DNA of 64,000 nucleotides. Origin: Paraburkholderia silvatlantica. Its GTDB lineage: Bacteria; Pseudomonadota; Gammaproteobacteria; Burkholderiales; Burkholderiaceae. Positions 20,082-29,530 of this stretch are shown here, in pieces. The notes beneath the pieces are model-generated. The model was not told the DNA's origin, searched no databases, and was given only the letters and a program-made list of their open reading frames with translations. A program made the translations under genes and the position numbers. Every line of letters begins with the position of its first letter. Position 1 is the stretch's first letter. Where the stretch lies: NCBI RefSeq assembly GCF_003096715.1, contig NZ_QEOL01000007.1:186001-250000 (forward strand), written 5' to 3'.

Positions 20082-21827
20082 TCAATGCCCGCGCGTGCGG
20101 TTGCGCGGCGTGCCACGCTGGCCGCCACGGCTGTTCCCGCCCGCGCGGTTGCCATTGGGATTGGCATTGCCGCCGTTGCCGGGACCGCTGCGGCGATTGC
20201 CGTTGGCATTGCCGCCCGCACGCTTGCCCTGTGCGCCCGGCGCGCGGTTGCCGTCGACATCGCGGCCGCCTGCACGGTTGCCGCCACGGCCGCCGAACCC
20301 GCCCGCGCCGAAGTTGCCGTGTCCGGCGCCCGCTCCGCCGAAGCCGCCCGCAGCGCCGCGCCGTCCCTGGCCCTGGCGAGGCTGAGCCATCGCGCCGTGC
20401 GAGCTGAGCACCGGCTCGCGGTTGATGAAGCCCATCGACGTCTGCATCGGATCGGGCTGGCGGCGCTCCTGTTCCTTGCCGCCGCGGCCGCCCTTCTCCT
20501 CGCTCGGCGCCTTCAGGCCGACCGCTGCCATCAGTGCGCGCACCTGGTTGTCCTCGAGCTCTTCCCAGCGGCCGCGCTTGAGGCCCTTGGGCAGCGCGAT
20601 CGGGCCGTGGCGCGTGCGGATCAGGCGGCTCACCATCAGGCCCGCCGCCTCGAACATGCGGCGCACTTCGCGGTTACGGCCTTCGGCCAGCGCGACGTGA
20701 TACCAGTGATTCGTGCCTTCGCCGCCGCCGTCGCGGATGCGCAGGAAACTCGCGGGGCCGTCCTCGAGCTCGACGCCCTTGAGCAGCTTCTGGCGATTGC
20801 CTTCGGTCAGCTCGCCCACCACGCGCACGGCATATTCGCGCTCCACGCTGTAGCGCGGATGCATGAAACGGTTGGCCAGATCCCCCGAGGTGGTCAGCAT
20901 CAGCAGACCTTCGGTGTTGAAGTCCAGACGGCCGACGGCCAGCCACTTCGCCGTCTTCATCGGCGGCAGACGGTCGAACACGGAGGGACGGCCTTCCGGA
21001 TCGGCGTGGCTCACGATTTCGCCGGTCGGCTTGTGATAGATCAGCACGCGCGGCGGCTTGTTCTGCAGCTTGCGCTTGATGGGCTTGCCATTGATGCGGA
21101 CCTGGTCGGTCGGCAGAATGCGCTGGCCGATGTGCGCGGGCTCGCCGTTCACCGAGACGCGCCCGGCGATGATCAGCTCTTCCATGTCGCGGCGCGAGCC
21201 CATGCCGGCATCCGCCAGGACCTTGTGCAGCTTGGGCGCGTCGTCGTCCGGGCTCAGCACGCGCTTGGGCTGCTGGGCACGGCCGCGGCGCAGCATCGGT
21301 GCGCGCACGCCCGGACCGGTGCCGTTGTCGGCGTCGAACGCCGGCGACGTCACGTAGAGGAACAGGTCATCCTGCGTGGACTCGCCCGCGGCGGCTGCCG
21401 GCTGGCCTTCGCCCCGGCCCTGGCCCTTCTGGCGCTTGCCCGTGCCCTGCTGACGTTCGCCCTGACGCTCGCCCTGAGCGGCGGCGCCCGCGTTCTGGCG
21501 GCGGCCCGGCTTCTTTGCGCCTGCGTCCTTGCGCGGTGCGCGCCCGGCGGGAGCGCGCTCAGGCGTCGCTTCCGATGCGGCAGCGGGCGCTGCGGACACG
21601 TCGGCGCCCTCCGCGCCTTCAGCCGCCTTGGCCTTCGCGCCGGCGCGGCGGCGCGCGATCAGGCTGCGCGGCCCGCGGCGCAGGCCGCGGCGCGGACGCT
21701 CTTCGCCCTCGCCGCCCTGTGCTTCGCCTTCGACCTGCGAAGCACGCGTGTCGTCGTCGCGCGCGGAGGACGCGCGGCGCGCGGATTCGGACGCGTCGGT
21801 CGAATCGGTGTCGTGGATATCAGTCAA
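20082..21827 (-). CDS. rluB: 23S rRNA pseudouridine synthase RluB-type, with long disordered tails
   Basis: Isomerises a uridine in 23S rRNA (position 2605 in E. coli). The core has an S4 RNA-binding domain from about residue 204 ([20 protein letters not shown]) and the RsuA/RluB catalytic motif [13 protein letters not shown] at about 296, Asp being the nucleophile. The 581-residue protein is about twice the E. coli length: residues 1-195 are acidic/basic and Ala/Gly-rich, and residues 460-581 are Gly/Asn/Arg-rich with RGG-like repeats ([10 protein letters not shown]). The start is a TTG at 21827 with TGAGG 7 bases upstream. It lies 62 bases after scpB in the same direction. Confidence 0.93.
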   Translation of the reverse strand: MTDIHDTDSTDASESARRASSARDDDTRASQVEGEAQGGEGEERPRRGLRRGPRSLIARRRAGAKAKAAEGAEGADVSAAPAAASEATPERAPAGRAPRKDAGAKKPGRRQNAGAAAQGERQGERQQGTGKRQKGQGRGEGQPAAAAGESTQDDLFLYVTSPAFDADNGTGPGVRAPMLRRGRAQQPKRVLSPDDDAPKLHKVLADAGMGSRRDMEELIIAGRVSVNGEPAHIGQRILPTDQVRINGKPIKRKLQNKPPRVLIYHKPTGEIVSHADPEGRPSVFDRLPPMKTAKWLAVGRLDFNTEGLLMLTTSGDLANRFMHPRYSVEREYAVRVVGELTEGNRQKLLKGVELEDGPASFLRIRDGGGEGTNHWYHVALAEGRNREVRRMFEAAGLMVSRLIRTRHGPIALPKGLKRGRWEELEDNQVRALMAAVGLKAPSEEKGGRGGKEQERRQPDPMQTSMGFINREPVLSSHGAMAQPRQGQGRRGAAGGFGGAGAGHGNFGAGGFGGRGGNRAGGRDVDGNRAPGAQGKRAGGNANGNRRSGPGNGGNANPNGNRAGGNSRGGQRGTPRNRTRGH

Positions 21828-21889
21828 AACAACCTCAAAATGTCAGGTTGCGCGCCCGCTTGCGGGGCGCGTCAAAAATGCTTGTTGCT

Positions 21890-22846
21890 TCAGATGCCGC
21901 GTCGTGCGGCTTCGTCGTCCGTCGTCGAGACGGGGTCGTCCTGCGCCGCGTCGCGGCGGTCTTCGTGTTCTTCTTCGCCAGCCGCATCGGCTGCGTGCGC
22001 GGCATCCTGCGCATGAGCGTCCGGGGCTGGCCCGTGCTGCGCGAGACGTGTTTCGTCATGTACCGCTTCGCCCGGGGCATCGGCTGCATATGCAACGTTT
22101 GCCCCTGCCGCCTCGTGCGTTGTTTCCGTCGCGTGCGTCTCGGGCTGGGCAGGCGTTTCATCGCCCGATGTTTCGACGCCCGACGCTGCGCCGTGGGCTA
22201 CCGGAGTCAGCGCATCTTCCGCGCCCGCGGCATCGGTGCCAACTCCGGGCTGGCCTTCCCCGACGAACTGCGCCGCGGCGCTATCGGGAAACTCGATCGC
22301 ATGCTGGGCAAGCAGTTGCTCGCCGAACTGGCTCGACGGGTCGTCGAGCGGCGGCAATTCGTCGAGCGACTTCAGGCCGAGATCGTCCAGAAACTCCCGT
22401 GTCGTTGCATAGAGCGCCGGACGGCCCGGCACGTCGCGATGACCGATGACTTCGATCCAGTTACGGTCCTCGAGCTGTTTGACGACCTGCGTGTTGACCG
22501 TGACGCCGCGAATTTCCTCGATGTCGCCGCGCGTGACCGGCTGCCGGTACGCGATGATCGCAAGCGTTTCGAGGACCGCGCGCGAATAGCGCGGCGGCTT
22601 TTCGGGGTGCAACCGGTCAAGGTACGTCCGCATGGCCGGCTTGCTCTGAAAGCGCCAGCCCGACGCGAGCCCCACCAGCTCGACCCCGCGCCCGGACCAT
22701 TCATGCCGCAGGTCTTCGAGCAGGTTGCGAACCGTGTCGGCCGAAATGTCGTCGGCAAACAGTTTGCGCAGTTCGCCGATCTTCAACGGCTCCTGCGTGC
22801 AGATCAATGCAGTCTCGAGGACGATTTTCGCCTCTTGGGTATTCAT
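21890..22846 (-). CDS. scpB: Chromosome segregation/condensation protein ScpB
   Basis: Winged-helix kleisin-associated subunit of the SMC-ScpA-ScpB complex. The first 185 residues carry two winged helices with the family strings [34 protein letters not shown] (about 85-103), IEEIRGV and [21 protein letters not shown] segment (about 145). The remaining 130 residues are Ala/Asp/Glu/His-rich and low in complexity, longer than in most ScpB (about 190-200). scpA is not adjacent on this side. ATG at 22846, followed by rluB 62 bases downstream, an arrangement common to many bacteria. Confidence 0.95.
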   Translation of the reverse strand: MNTQEAKIVLETALICTQEPLKIGELRKLFADDISADTVRNLLEDLRHEWSGRGVELVGLASGWRFQSKPAMRTYLDRLHPEKPPRYSRAVLETLAIIAYRQPVTRGDIEEIRGVTVNTQVVKQLEDRNWIEVIGHRDVPGRPALYATTREFLDDLGLKSLDELPPLDDPSSQFGEQLLAQHAIEFPDSAAAQFVGEGQPGVGTDAAGAEDALTPVAHGAASGVETSGDETPAQPETHATETTHEAAGANVAYAADAPGEAVHDETRLAQHGPAPDAHAQDAAHAADAAGEEEHEDRRDAAQDDPVSTTDDEAARRGI

Positions 22847-23057
22847 GCAGCCAGGTCAGACCCTAAGTAAGGTAAATCAGGTTCAAGGAACCGGATCAGA
22901 CAGACGAAAGACGATATGGAACTGGAGACGCGCTCGCCCGATTCTGATCGGTCATATTGATGGGAGCACGCACCGGGGGGCCGAAATTCAGGCAAAGAGC
23001 CAGACCCAGCCGGAGGGAGCCGCGAAGTTCCCGCAGGGAATCGCTTGACTGAGCGTC

Positions 23058-23086
23058 ATATTACGCAAAAACGCTGGGTGCGTAAA
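23058..23086 (-). promoter_or_regulatory. Candidate scpB-rluB promoter in the 22847-23195 gap
   Basis: Minus-strand TTTACG (23086-23081) and TAATAT (23063-23058) at 17-base spacing, about 205 bases before scpB. Nothing else is supported in the 349-base gap between scpB and the aminotransferase; no terminator with a U tract was found there. Confidence 0.45.
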
Positions 23087-23195
23087 GACGCTATTGCGCA
23101 TGAGCGGCCTCATCTTAACCCCGGCCCCGCCAACGCTTTGTGCCCGCTCGCGCCATGCCGGCGCATGGCGCGAGTGCGTGCCGGCCGACGCGCGC

Positions 23196-24395
23196 TCAGT
23201 GCGCTCCCACCGTCTCCAGGTAGCGCGCGAGCCGCTCGACACCCGCGTCGAGCCGCGCCGGATCGCACGCATAGCACCAGCGCACGAAGCCTTCCCCTTG
23301 CGGGCCGAACGCACTGCCCGGCGCGAGGCCGAGGCCCGCCTCGCGCACCAGCGCCTTGCACAGTTCGAGGCTGTTCTGCGCGCCCGCCAGCCGGAAAAAG
23401 AGGTACATCGCGCCGCGCGGCACTTTCAGGTCGACACCGGGCAGCTTCGCCAGCGCCGCGGCGAGATGGTCGCGCGAGGCGCGCAGATCGGCCACCAGCG
23501 CGCGCGTGAACGACTCGCCGTGCTCGACTGCGGCAATGCCGGCCTGCTGCACGAACGAGGGCGCGCACGAGGTGTTGTACTCGACCAGCTTGCCCAGATC
23601 GTCGGTCAAGCTGCGCGGCACGACCATCCAGCCGAGCCGCCAGCCGGTCATGAGCCAGGCCTTCGAGAACGAGTTGACGCAGATCAGGCGCTCTTCGCGC
23701 GACGCAAGATCGAGGAACGAGGGCGCGGTGCGCTCACCCGCGTCGCCGTAGTAAAGGCGCTCGTAGACCTCGTCGGCGACGATCCAGATGCCGAGGCGCC
23801 GGCAATGCTCGAGCACCGCGCGCTGCTGGTCGCGCGTCATCACCCAGCCGGTCGGATTGTTCGGCGAGTTGATCATGAGCAGACGCGTATCGGGCGTGAG
23901 CGCCGCCAGCAGCCGGTCGAGATCGAGCGTCCAGCCGTGTTCTCCGTAGCCGAGCGAGACCGTTTCGACTGTGGCGCCGAGGATCTTCGGGATTTCGACG
24001 AGGTTCGGCCACAGCGGGGTCACCGCCACCACCCGGTCGCCCGCGCCGACGACGAGTTGCGCCGCCAGCATCAGCGCGTTGACGCCGGCGCTCGTGACCG
24101 CCAGATTGTCCACCGACGTCGCGCCGTGCAGTTCGCTCACATAGCGCGCGAGCGATTCGCGCAGCGGCGCGATGCCGAGGTTGTGCGTATAGAACGTGTC
24201 GCCGCGGCCGAGCGCTTCAGCGGCCGCCTCGCGGATGAAGGGCGGCGTCACGCGGTCGGACTCGCCGAACCAGAACGGCAGCACGTCGGGAACGCCGAAC
24301 CCGGCGTTCGCCACTTCGCGGATCTGCGACGAGCGCAACGCACGCACCGCTTCGCGCGGCAGGCAGAGGGAGGACGACGGTTCGAAATCGCTCAT
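23196..24395 (-). CDS. PLP-dependent class I/II aminotransferase
   Basis: Fold-type I aminotransferase, cytoplasmic, probably acting on an amino acid or its keto acid; substrate not known. The protein (399 residues from the ATG at 24395; an in-frame GTG at 24413 would add six) has FYTHNLGIAPLRESLARY, the cofactor-stacking region, NSPNNPTGWVM at about 173-183, DEVYERLYY at about 209 and the PLP lysine in NSFSKAWLMTGWRLG at about 241. The C-terminal Arg-containing small domain is intact (EGFVRWCYACDP). It follows a LysR gene by 96 bases in the same direction. Confidence 0.9.
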   Translation of the reverse strand: MSDFEPSSSLCLPREAVRALRSSQIREVANAGFGVPDVLPFWFGESDRVTPPFIREAAAEALGRGDTFYTHNLGIAPLRESLARYVSELHGATSVDNLAVTSAGVNALMLAAQLVVGAGDRVVAVTPLWPNLVEIPKILGATVETVSLGYGEHGWTLDLDRLLAALTPDTRLLMINSPNNPTGWVMTRDQQRAVLEHCRRLGIWIVADEVYERLYYGDAGERTAPSFLDLASREERLICVNSFSKAWLMTGWRLGWMVVPRSLTDDLGKLVEYNTSCAPSFVQQAGIAAVEHGESFTRALVADLRASRDHLAAALAKLPGVDLKVPRGAMYLFFRLAGAQNSLELCKALVREAGLGLAPGSAFGPQGEGFVRWCYACDPARLDAGVERLARYLETVGAH

Positions 24396-24491
24396 CGGGG
24401 TTTCGGGTGGCACAGAATGTGGGAAAACATGGAGTGTAGCGCGCGGCCCAGCGCAATGAGGTCCACGCCTGCAAGCTTCGGCGCGGCGGCT

Positions 24492-25394
24492 TCAGTGCTG
24501 CGCTTCGGGCTGACCGGCAAGTTGACGGATCAGCGACCAGACCGCTTCGGCGGCCGGGGAAAGCGAGCGGTCGCGCCGCCGCACGAGTTCGACGGTGCGC
24601 TCCGCGCGCGGCACAAGTGGCCGCGCAAGCAACGGCGCGCCCGCCGGCACGGGCAGCGCGAGCCAGGGCAGCACGCTGATGCCCACGCCCGCCTCGACGA
24701 GCCCGAAGACCGTGGCCGGATGACCCAGCTCCTGCACCACCCGTGCGCGCACGCCCTGCTCGCTCATCACAGCGTCGATGAGCGGACGGCTGCCAGAGGC
24801 ATAGTCGAGCATCACGAGACGCTCGCCGTCCAGCTCCTTCCACGAGACTTCCTGGCTCAGCGCGAGCGCATGATCGCCGCGCACGACCACGCAGAACGAG
24901 TCCGTGGTCAGGCATTGCGTTTCGAGATCCTCACCGGCAAAGGGCCCGATGATGACGCCGAAGTCCACTTCGCCCGAGCGGATCTTGCGTACGACATCGC
25001 TCTGCACGTCGTCGCGCAAGCCAAGCGTAATGTAGGGAAACTGCCGCCCGCACGCGGCCACGACCTGGGGCATCAAACGGCACGCAACCGTCGGACTGGC
25101 CGCCACGACGACGCGGCCGCGCCGCTGCTCGCCGATCTCGCGAATTTCGCGCAAGGCGTCATCGAGATCGCCCAGCAGGCGTGGAATGCTCGCGATCAGG
25201 TTTGCGCCGACATCGGTGAGCTGGACCTCGCGCGTGGTCCGGTCGACGAGCTTCACGCCAATCTCGGCTTCGAGCTCGCGCACACAGCGGCTCACCGCAG
25301 ACTGCGTAAGCCCGATTTCGTCCCCTGCCCGGCTAAAGCTCTGCAGCCGGGCGACCTCGATGAAGACCCGCAACTGCCGCAGCGTCACATTCAT
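24492..25394 (-). CDS. LysR-family transcriptional regulator
   Basis: A 300-residue LysR protein: N-terminal winged HTH (residues 1-60, LRQLRVFIEVARLQSFSRAGDEIGLTQ begins the domain; QSAVSRCVRELEAEIG is the recognition helix and linker), then the type-2 periplasmic-binding-like effector domain (90-300). AGGCGAG upstream of the ATG at 25394 supports the start. It lies upstream of and co-directional with the aminotransferase, so it may control it, but LysR proteins more often act on divergent genes and the divergent side here holds only a 422-base gap and an orphan DUF4096 gene. Ligand unknown. Confidence 0.92.
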   Translation of the reverse strand: MNVTLRQLRVFIEVARLQSFSRAGDEIGLTQSAVSRCVRELEAEIGVKLVDRTTREVQLTDVGANLIASIPRLLGDLDDALREIREIGEQRRGRVVVAASPTVACRLMPQVVAACGRQFPYITLGLRDDVQSDVVRKIRSGEVDFGVIIGPFAGEDLETQCLTTDSFCVVVRGDHALALSQEVSWKELDGERLVMLDYASGSRPLIDAVMSEQGVRARVVQELGHPATVFGLVEAGVGISVLPWLALPVPAGAPLLARPLVPRAERTVELVRRRDRSLSPAAEAVWSLIRQLAGQPEAQH

Positions 25395-25816
25395 CCGCTC
25401 GCCTCATGAATTGTCCGTTTTCATGCAATTTTATGCCGGACACCCATCGTTACGGGTAGAGGAACCGCGCGGCCCATTATTCGCCGCAATGCAGCAATAC
25501 GGCGCAAGCGCACGTCGGACGGGCTTGTCTGCACAAGATTGGTGATTCTCCCGATTTTCTCGACAAGTGTTTTCGAGTCTTATACGCCCCTGGCAATCTC
25601 CCGCGCGGGCTTGACGCCACGCGGCTTCAAGACGGGAACGTACGTGCTGGCACAGTTTTCGCATTAAGGCACGCACAGGTTCGATGGACGTACCGGAAAC
25701 ATGCAGTCCGGGGCGATTCAGCCGGGCCCGCCTGGTACTCCGGCATCCGGCCGGGAGTCCATGAAGAGTGCGCAGCGCGGGGCAGCGCACCGGAGATAGC
25801 TTCGCTGAGGTGAAAC
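25395..25816. other. 422-base intergenic region
   Basis: Lies between the divergent LysR and DUF4096 genes. I see no supported gene, no terminator with a T tract and no clear -10/-35 pair. AT-rich sequence just upstream of the LysR start (25400-25435) is a likely place for its autoregulatory site. The last 12 bases hold the ribosome site GAGGTGAAAC of the DUF4096 gene. Confidence 0.5.
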
Positions 25817-26218
25817 ATGATGCTGTTCGACGATTTGAGAGACAACGAATGGGCGCTGGTCGAGGCGTTGTTCTGTGCTGAACCGGCACGGAGCGAACGG
25901 CGCGGACGGCCTCGCGTCGAAGCGCGTGCTGTGGTCAATGCGGTGCTCTGGGTGCTTTCGACGGGTGAAGGCTGGTCCAAGCTGCCGGGGCGCTACCCCT
26001 CGCCGCCGACTTGCCGCCGTCGTTTCGACGAGTGGCAGGCAGACGGCACGCTTGCCGAGATCGTCAAGCGGCTGAGCACGAACGGGCGTGAAATTTCGCT
26101 GCGCGGCCGTATCGGCGCCACGGCGACCAAGCCGCCCGCGCCGCCCAGCCGTGACCGCCTGCGCGGCGCATTCTGGACCAACCCGGAATCGTGGCGCGCG
26201 CCGGTCAAGATGGCCTGA
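25817..26218 (+). CDS. Orphan DUF4096 (IS5-family transposase N-terminal) protein
   Basis: Residues 1-85 resemble the N-terminal DNA-binding domain of IS5/IS402-type transposases (DUF4096): LRDNEWALVEALF, RGRPRVEARAVVNAVLWVL, TGEGWSKLPGRYPSPPTCRRRFDEW. The catalytic DDE part that should follow is absent; instead there is a 48-residue basic, Pro-rich tail. The gene has a strong ribosome site (GAGGTG, 5 bases before ATG) and is followed by its own terminator, so it looks like an expressed, domesticated DNA-binding protein rather than a decaying insertion sequence. No flanking inverted repeats were seen. A regulator role is inference; a plain transposase remnant is the alternative. Confidence 0.8.
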   Translation: MMLFDDLRDNEWALVEALFCAEPARSERRGRPRVEARAVVNAVLWVLSTGEGWSKLPGRYPSPPTCRRRFDEWQADGTLAEIVKRLSTNGREISLRGRIGATATKPPAPPSRDRLRGAFWTNPESWRAPVKMA

Positions 26219-26251
26219 ACCACACTTTATTGGGCGCTTCATTTGCTTTCC

Positions 26252-26282
26252 CGCCGGGTGTTCCGCGCACCCGGCGTGTTTT
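26252..26282 (+). terminator. Terminator after the DUF4096 gene
   Basis: CGCCGGGTG (26252-26260) pairs perfectly with CACCCGGCG (26268-26276), followed by TGTTTTCC. From here to 26516 (about 235 bases) I see no gene. Confidence 0.7.
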
Positions 26283-26516
26283 CCTCCCACTCCTTGCACA
26301 TGTCGTTGCGCTGCAGACCGCGCTGCGGCCCTGCGTCCATACGGCCGCTTTCTCCGGCTCATCCAGACTGCCTTTGCCATCGCTGCATCCGCAACAAAGC
26401 GATCGGCACCGCGCGATACAACTCTTTACCAATATTTACAGCGCGCTTTCGCGTCCGACGTTAGCTTAGGACCATGTCGATTAACGTCAAGAAACAGGAT
26501 TGACGGGGGAACCACC

Positions 26517-26804
26517 ATGAAATCCATGAACCTGCCCATCCGGGGCATCATGGTTTCGCTGTCCACCCTCGCCCTCTTCGCGCCGACGGCGTCGTTCGTA
26601 TCGTTCAGCGCCACAGCCCAGCCTCCGCATGCCTCCGCACCGACGTGGTCGATGTCGCACTCCGGCGCGCATGCGCTGCCGCCCGCAGCGCCCGGCCCGA
26701 ACGCGGGCCACCCACCGGTGCCGCGCGGCGATTTGCGCGGCGACATTACGGACAATGCCCGCCGCAGCGCGCCGCAGAGGCAGGAACCGACGCAGCGGCG
26801 GTGA
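26517..26804 (+). CDS. Small exported hypothetical protein
   Basis: A 95-residue protein from the ATG at 26517, preceded by ACGGGGGA. An N-terminal signal-like segment (MKSMNLPIRGIMVSLSTLAL, then ending in FSATAQ around residue 38) is followed by a Pro/His/Ala-rich mature part without cysteines and an Arg/Gln-rich end. No family recognised. The reading frame is open far upstream but without a matching start. It may share the terminator at 26990-27021. Confidence 0.6.
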   Translation: MKSMNLPIRGIMVSLSTLALFAPTASFVSFSATAQPPHASAPTWSMSHSGAHALPPAAPGPNAGHPPVPRGDLRGDITDNARRSAPQRQEPTQRR

Positions 26805-26904
26805 GCCTGCCAGCCAGACGCGAGCGAAGGGACTGCCGGAACCGATGAATGAACAGCGATGACGCAGGGCTGCGAAACCGCCTTCGAAACCTCGCGGCTC
26901 AGCA

Positions 26905-27021
26905 TATACCCTGCCCCGGGGAACCACCGCGCGTCGCATGCGGTCTACCCTTACGCCATCAAGCACAGCGTGGCAGCAGTAATTCCGGTAAGCCCGTATC
27001 TTTCGATGCGGGCTTTTTTTT
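26905..27021 (+). ncRNA. Candidate small RNA ending in a strong terminator
   Basis: AAGCCCG (26990-26996) pairs with CGGGCTT (27009-27015) and is followed by eight T, a strong rightward terminator. The nearest rightward gene ends 185 bases earlier, and a -10-like TATACC (26905-26910) with a weak -35 (TTCGAA, 26883-26888) lies about 110 bases before the T tract. Either a stand-alone sRNA of about 100 bases or a 3' UTR of the small exported protein gene. Only the terminator is firm. Confidence 0.4.
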
Positions 27022-27046
27022 GGGGTGGGACGAAGAAGGTGGAGTG

Positions 27047-27361
27047 CTACTGGCTGGCTTCGAGGCCGGATTGGGGCACGCGCTCGGCGACGTAGTCGGC
27101 CACGCGATGCGCGCTCCACTGGACCGTGCGCTCGTCGCGCGCGAGCCGGGCGAATTCGGCGCGGCCGCGATCGGTCAGCACCGCAATATCGACCGGCGCA
27201 TGGAAACCCGGCGCCGGCGCAACCGTGCGCTGCCGGACGATGTCCATCATGCCGAGATCGCGCAAATACTGGAACACTTCAGGACGACGCGCCCACGGGA
27301 CCTGCCGATACTGCACCCGCCTCAGCGCTTCGAGTACTGCTTCGTTGGAATACGTGGTCAT
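27047..27361 (-). CDS. Hypothetical protein, possibly winged-helix
   Basis: A 104-residue soluble protein. AAGAAAGAAGTGAG directly precedes the ATG at 27361. Residues 1-60 (YSNEAVLEALRRVQYRQVPW, EVFQYLRDLGMMDIV) and the later LTDRGRAEFARLAR resemble the helix and wing pattern of winged-helix proteins, LTDRGR being a frequent wing string. No family recognised with confidence. It stands alone, convergent with the candidate sRNA, and divergent from the DUF218 gene. Confidence 0.7.
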   Translation of the reverse strand: MTTYSNEAVLEALRRVQYRQVPWARRPEVFQYLRDLGMMDIVRQRTVAPAPGFHAPVDIAVLTDRGRAEFARLARDERTVQWSAHRVADYVAERVPQSGLEASQ

Positions 27362-27637
27362 CTCACTTCTTTCTTAAAATGCAGTCCTGCGATCATTGAG
27401 CCTCGCGCGAGCCAGCTACCGGCGCAATGCGGGCCTGAGAACGGCGCAGACGGTGCCCTGGCGGGCCCACGCGCCCTATCCGTGCGCTGTGCAGCGGCAG
27501 GGACTGCAGGTTATCCGGGCCCCCGTGAAAGAAAGCGGCTTCACCGCTTCCCGCACGGCCAACGCCGCGCCACGCTCGCGGCGCAAAGGTCGGTTGGACG
27601 CGCATTTTCCCGAAAACAATACGTTACCTCATCCAAA

Positions 27638-28375
27638 TTGATTCTATTCGTTTTGTTTGTGCTATTTGTTGCGCTCGGCCTGATGTGGCGCAACGCGCGC
27701 TGGCGTGTCGCGGCCTGCGCGGCCGCGGTCTTCTGGCTGCTCGCGACCGGCTGGCTCACCGGGGTGCTGCTCGATATCGCCCAGCCGGAGTTGTATCGCA
27801 CTCCCTACGATCAGGCGAAAATCGGCCCGGCGCGCTTCGGTGCGTGCACCGCCATCATCATGCTCGGCGGCGGCACGCAAATGCGCGATGGCCGACTGGT
27901 TCCCAAGCACGACGTCTACGCACGCATTGCCCTTGCCGCCAAACTGTACGCGCAATGCGCGCGCGCGGGCGGCACGTGCCGCGTGATCGTGAGCGGCGGC
28001 AACCCGCAGCACCACGCGAGCGCCGAGGCAGACAACTACGCGCCCTACCTGCTGCGCGCCGGTGTGCCGAGCGCCGACCTCGTGCTGGAAAACCAGAGCC
28101 TTACGACGTATCAGAACGCGCGCAACGTCGCGCCCATCGTGCGGGCCGGAAACGATGAAACACTCCTGCTCGTGACATCCTCGTACCAGATGCGCCGCGC
28201 GATGCTCGATTTCCGGCGCTTCGACATGAACCCGCTGCCTGCGGTTTCCAGCGTGCGCCGCGCCGAGCGCGGCCTGCTCCCGCGCATCGCAAATCTCAAG
28301 TCAGCCGAAACGGCGCTCCACGAATCGATCGGGATTGCGCAGTTTTATGTGTATCGGATGATCGGCTGGTTCTAG
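27638..28375 (+). CDS. YdcF/SanA-like DUF218 membrane protein
   Basis: Two N-terminal membrane segments (about residues 1-17 and 27-48, FVLFVLFVALGLMW and AAAVFWLLATGWLTGVLL) precede a DUF218 domain with IIMLGGGTQMRDG, VIVSGGNPQHHASAEA, NQSLTTYQNARN and LLVTSSYQMRRAM, the last three being family hallmarks. DUF218 proteins (ElyC, SanA, YdcF) are linked to cell-envelope metabolism; the exact reaction is not established. The start is uncertain: no ATG fits, so I used the TTG at 27638; GTG at 27659 is an alternative. The frame remains open upstream but that part is not protein-like. Confidence 0.82.
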   Translation: MILFVLFVLFVALGLMWRNARWRVAACAAAVFWLLATGWLTGVLLDIAQPELYRTPYDQAKIGPARFGACTAIIMLGGGTQMRDGRLVPKHDVYARIALAAKLYAQCARAGGTCRVIVSGGNPQHHASAEADNYAPYLLRAGVPSADLVLENQSLTTYQNARNVAPIVRAGNDETLLLVTSSYQMRRAMLDFRRFDMNPLPAVSSVRRAERGLLPRIANLKSAETALHESIGIAQFYVYRMIGWF

Positions 28376-28534
28376 GATGACCGTTAGGCGACGTCAGATG
28401 TAACGAGATGTAACTCCCGTGCGAACGGCTTACATGATGTCATCTGGCGCGAGTATTTGATCGTTAGAATGGTGTGTCCATCCTGCTTGGACAGGTACCG
28501 GCTGGGTCCATAAACCGCTCCTTCGGAGGTAGAG

Positions 28535-28762
28535 ATGAAAAAAGTGTCCCTCGCAGTCCTGATTTCACTTTCCGCATTGGCGGGCGCTGCGCATGCGCAG
28601 TCGGATAACGGCATCACGATGAGCACCGACCCGGCCAAGGCCGACGACGTCCTGCAACGCGCGCAGGCCCTGCAGCAGCAACAGGAAGCCGCGCCCGCGC
28701 CGGCGCCCATGATGCATCACAAGGCGGGGCATCCCCATCACAAGAAGGCCCCTGCCCAGTAA
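28535..28762 (+). CDS. Small exported His-rich hypothetical protein
   Basis: A 75-residue protein with GGAGG 7 bases before the ATG at 28535. A clean signal peptide ends AGAAHAQ at about residue 22. The mature 53 residues contain a Gln-rich helical piece (DDVLQRAQALQQQQEAAP) and a His/Lys/Pro-rich end (MMHHKAGHPHHKK) that could bind metal. No cysteine, no family recognised. Monocistronic with its own terminator. Confidence 0.8.
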   Translation: MKKVSLAVLISLSALAGAAHAQSDNGITMSTDPAKADDVLQRAQALQQQQEAAPAPAPMMHHKAGHPHHKKAPAQ

Positions 28763-28823
28763 GAGCGGGCGATGGCCTGGCTGCGCGCAGCCCAGCGCAC
28801 GCGGGCAGCGCCTTCCCGGGAAT

Positions 28824-28858
28824 GAAGCCGATGCCGGTCTTGCCGTCATCGGCTTTTT
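28824..28858 (+). terminator. Terminator after the small His-rich protein
   Basis: AAGCCGATG (28824-28832) pairs with CATCGGCTT (28846-28854), followed by a run of six T. Confidence 0.88.
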
Positions 28859-29009
28859 TGTTCGCCGCGTCGCCCTGCCGCGCGCGTGGCCTCGTGCGCA
28901 CTGCCTGCGCGAGGGCAGGCGGGCGCGGTATGCTAAAGTCGCGCACCTCGAAAACGCCCCGGTCGGCGTAGACCCAACCTTTTGTGCGCGCCACGCGCGG
29001 AGAAACACA

Positions 29010-29270
29010 ATGAGCAACATCCAGCTCGACATCGAATGGACCGAAGCGGCCTCACGCAAGATCGAAAAGCTGATGCCGCGCGGCGGCAACCAGGACGCGT
29101 ATCTCGCGCTGCCCCCCATCGAATGCCTGCCGATGGAGGGCGACGTACTGTTCCTCGGGCCGGCCGGCAAGCAGCAGCCGTTCATCGTGGCGGAGCGTCA
29201 ATATCATCACGAAGGCGACGCGGACTGGACCATCATCCTGATTCTCGACGTGCCCAACACCGCGCACTGA
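29010..29270 (+). CDS. Hypothetical 86-residue protein
   Basis: A small acidic cytoplasmic protein with GGAG 9 bases before the ATG at 29010. It contains no signal peptide, membrane segment or cysteine pair. Strings such as DIEWTEAASRKIEKLMPRGG, FIVAERQYHH and WTIILILDVP suggest a compact alpha/beta fold. No family recognised. The 260 bases after it, before the EAL gene, show no gene or terminator. Confidence 0.75.
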   Translation: MSNIQLDIEWTEAASRKIEKLMPRGGNQDAYLALPPIECLPMEGDVLFLGPAGKQQPFIVAERQYHHEGDADWTIILILDVPNTAH

Positions 29271-29530
29271 GCGGCATACCCGGCCGCCAGCAGGCGGCAC
29301 CCGAGGCGCTCGCACCCCACGCGGGCGCACTCGCCCCCGCACTCCCCCTGCTTCGACTCGCGCCATCCCCCATCGGCCCGGATCGCGCGTCGCCGCGCCA
29401 GGCACGGCTCGTGCGCGCGGTATTTCCCGACAGTCCTTACACCGGGTGACAGGCCGCCGGCTACCGCCGTCGGGCGCGGGCCTGCGGACTCAAACGCCCA
29501 TGAACCGTGCGCCGCCGCGCGTCCCGAGCC

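Noticed and set aside
25395..26516. Complete insertion sequence around the DUF4096 gene
   Set aside because: No terminal inverted repeats, no target duplication and no DDE domain were found.
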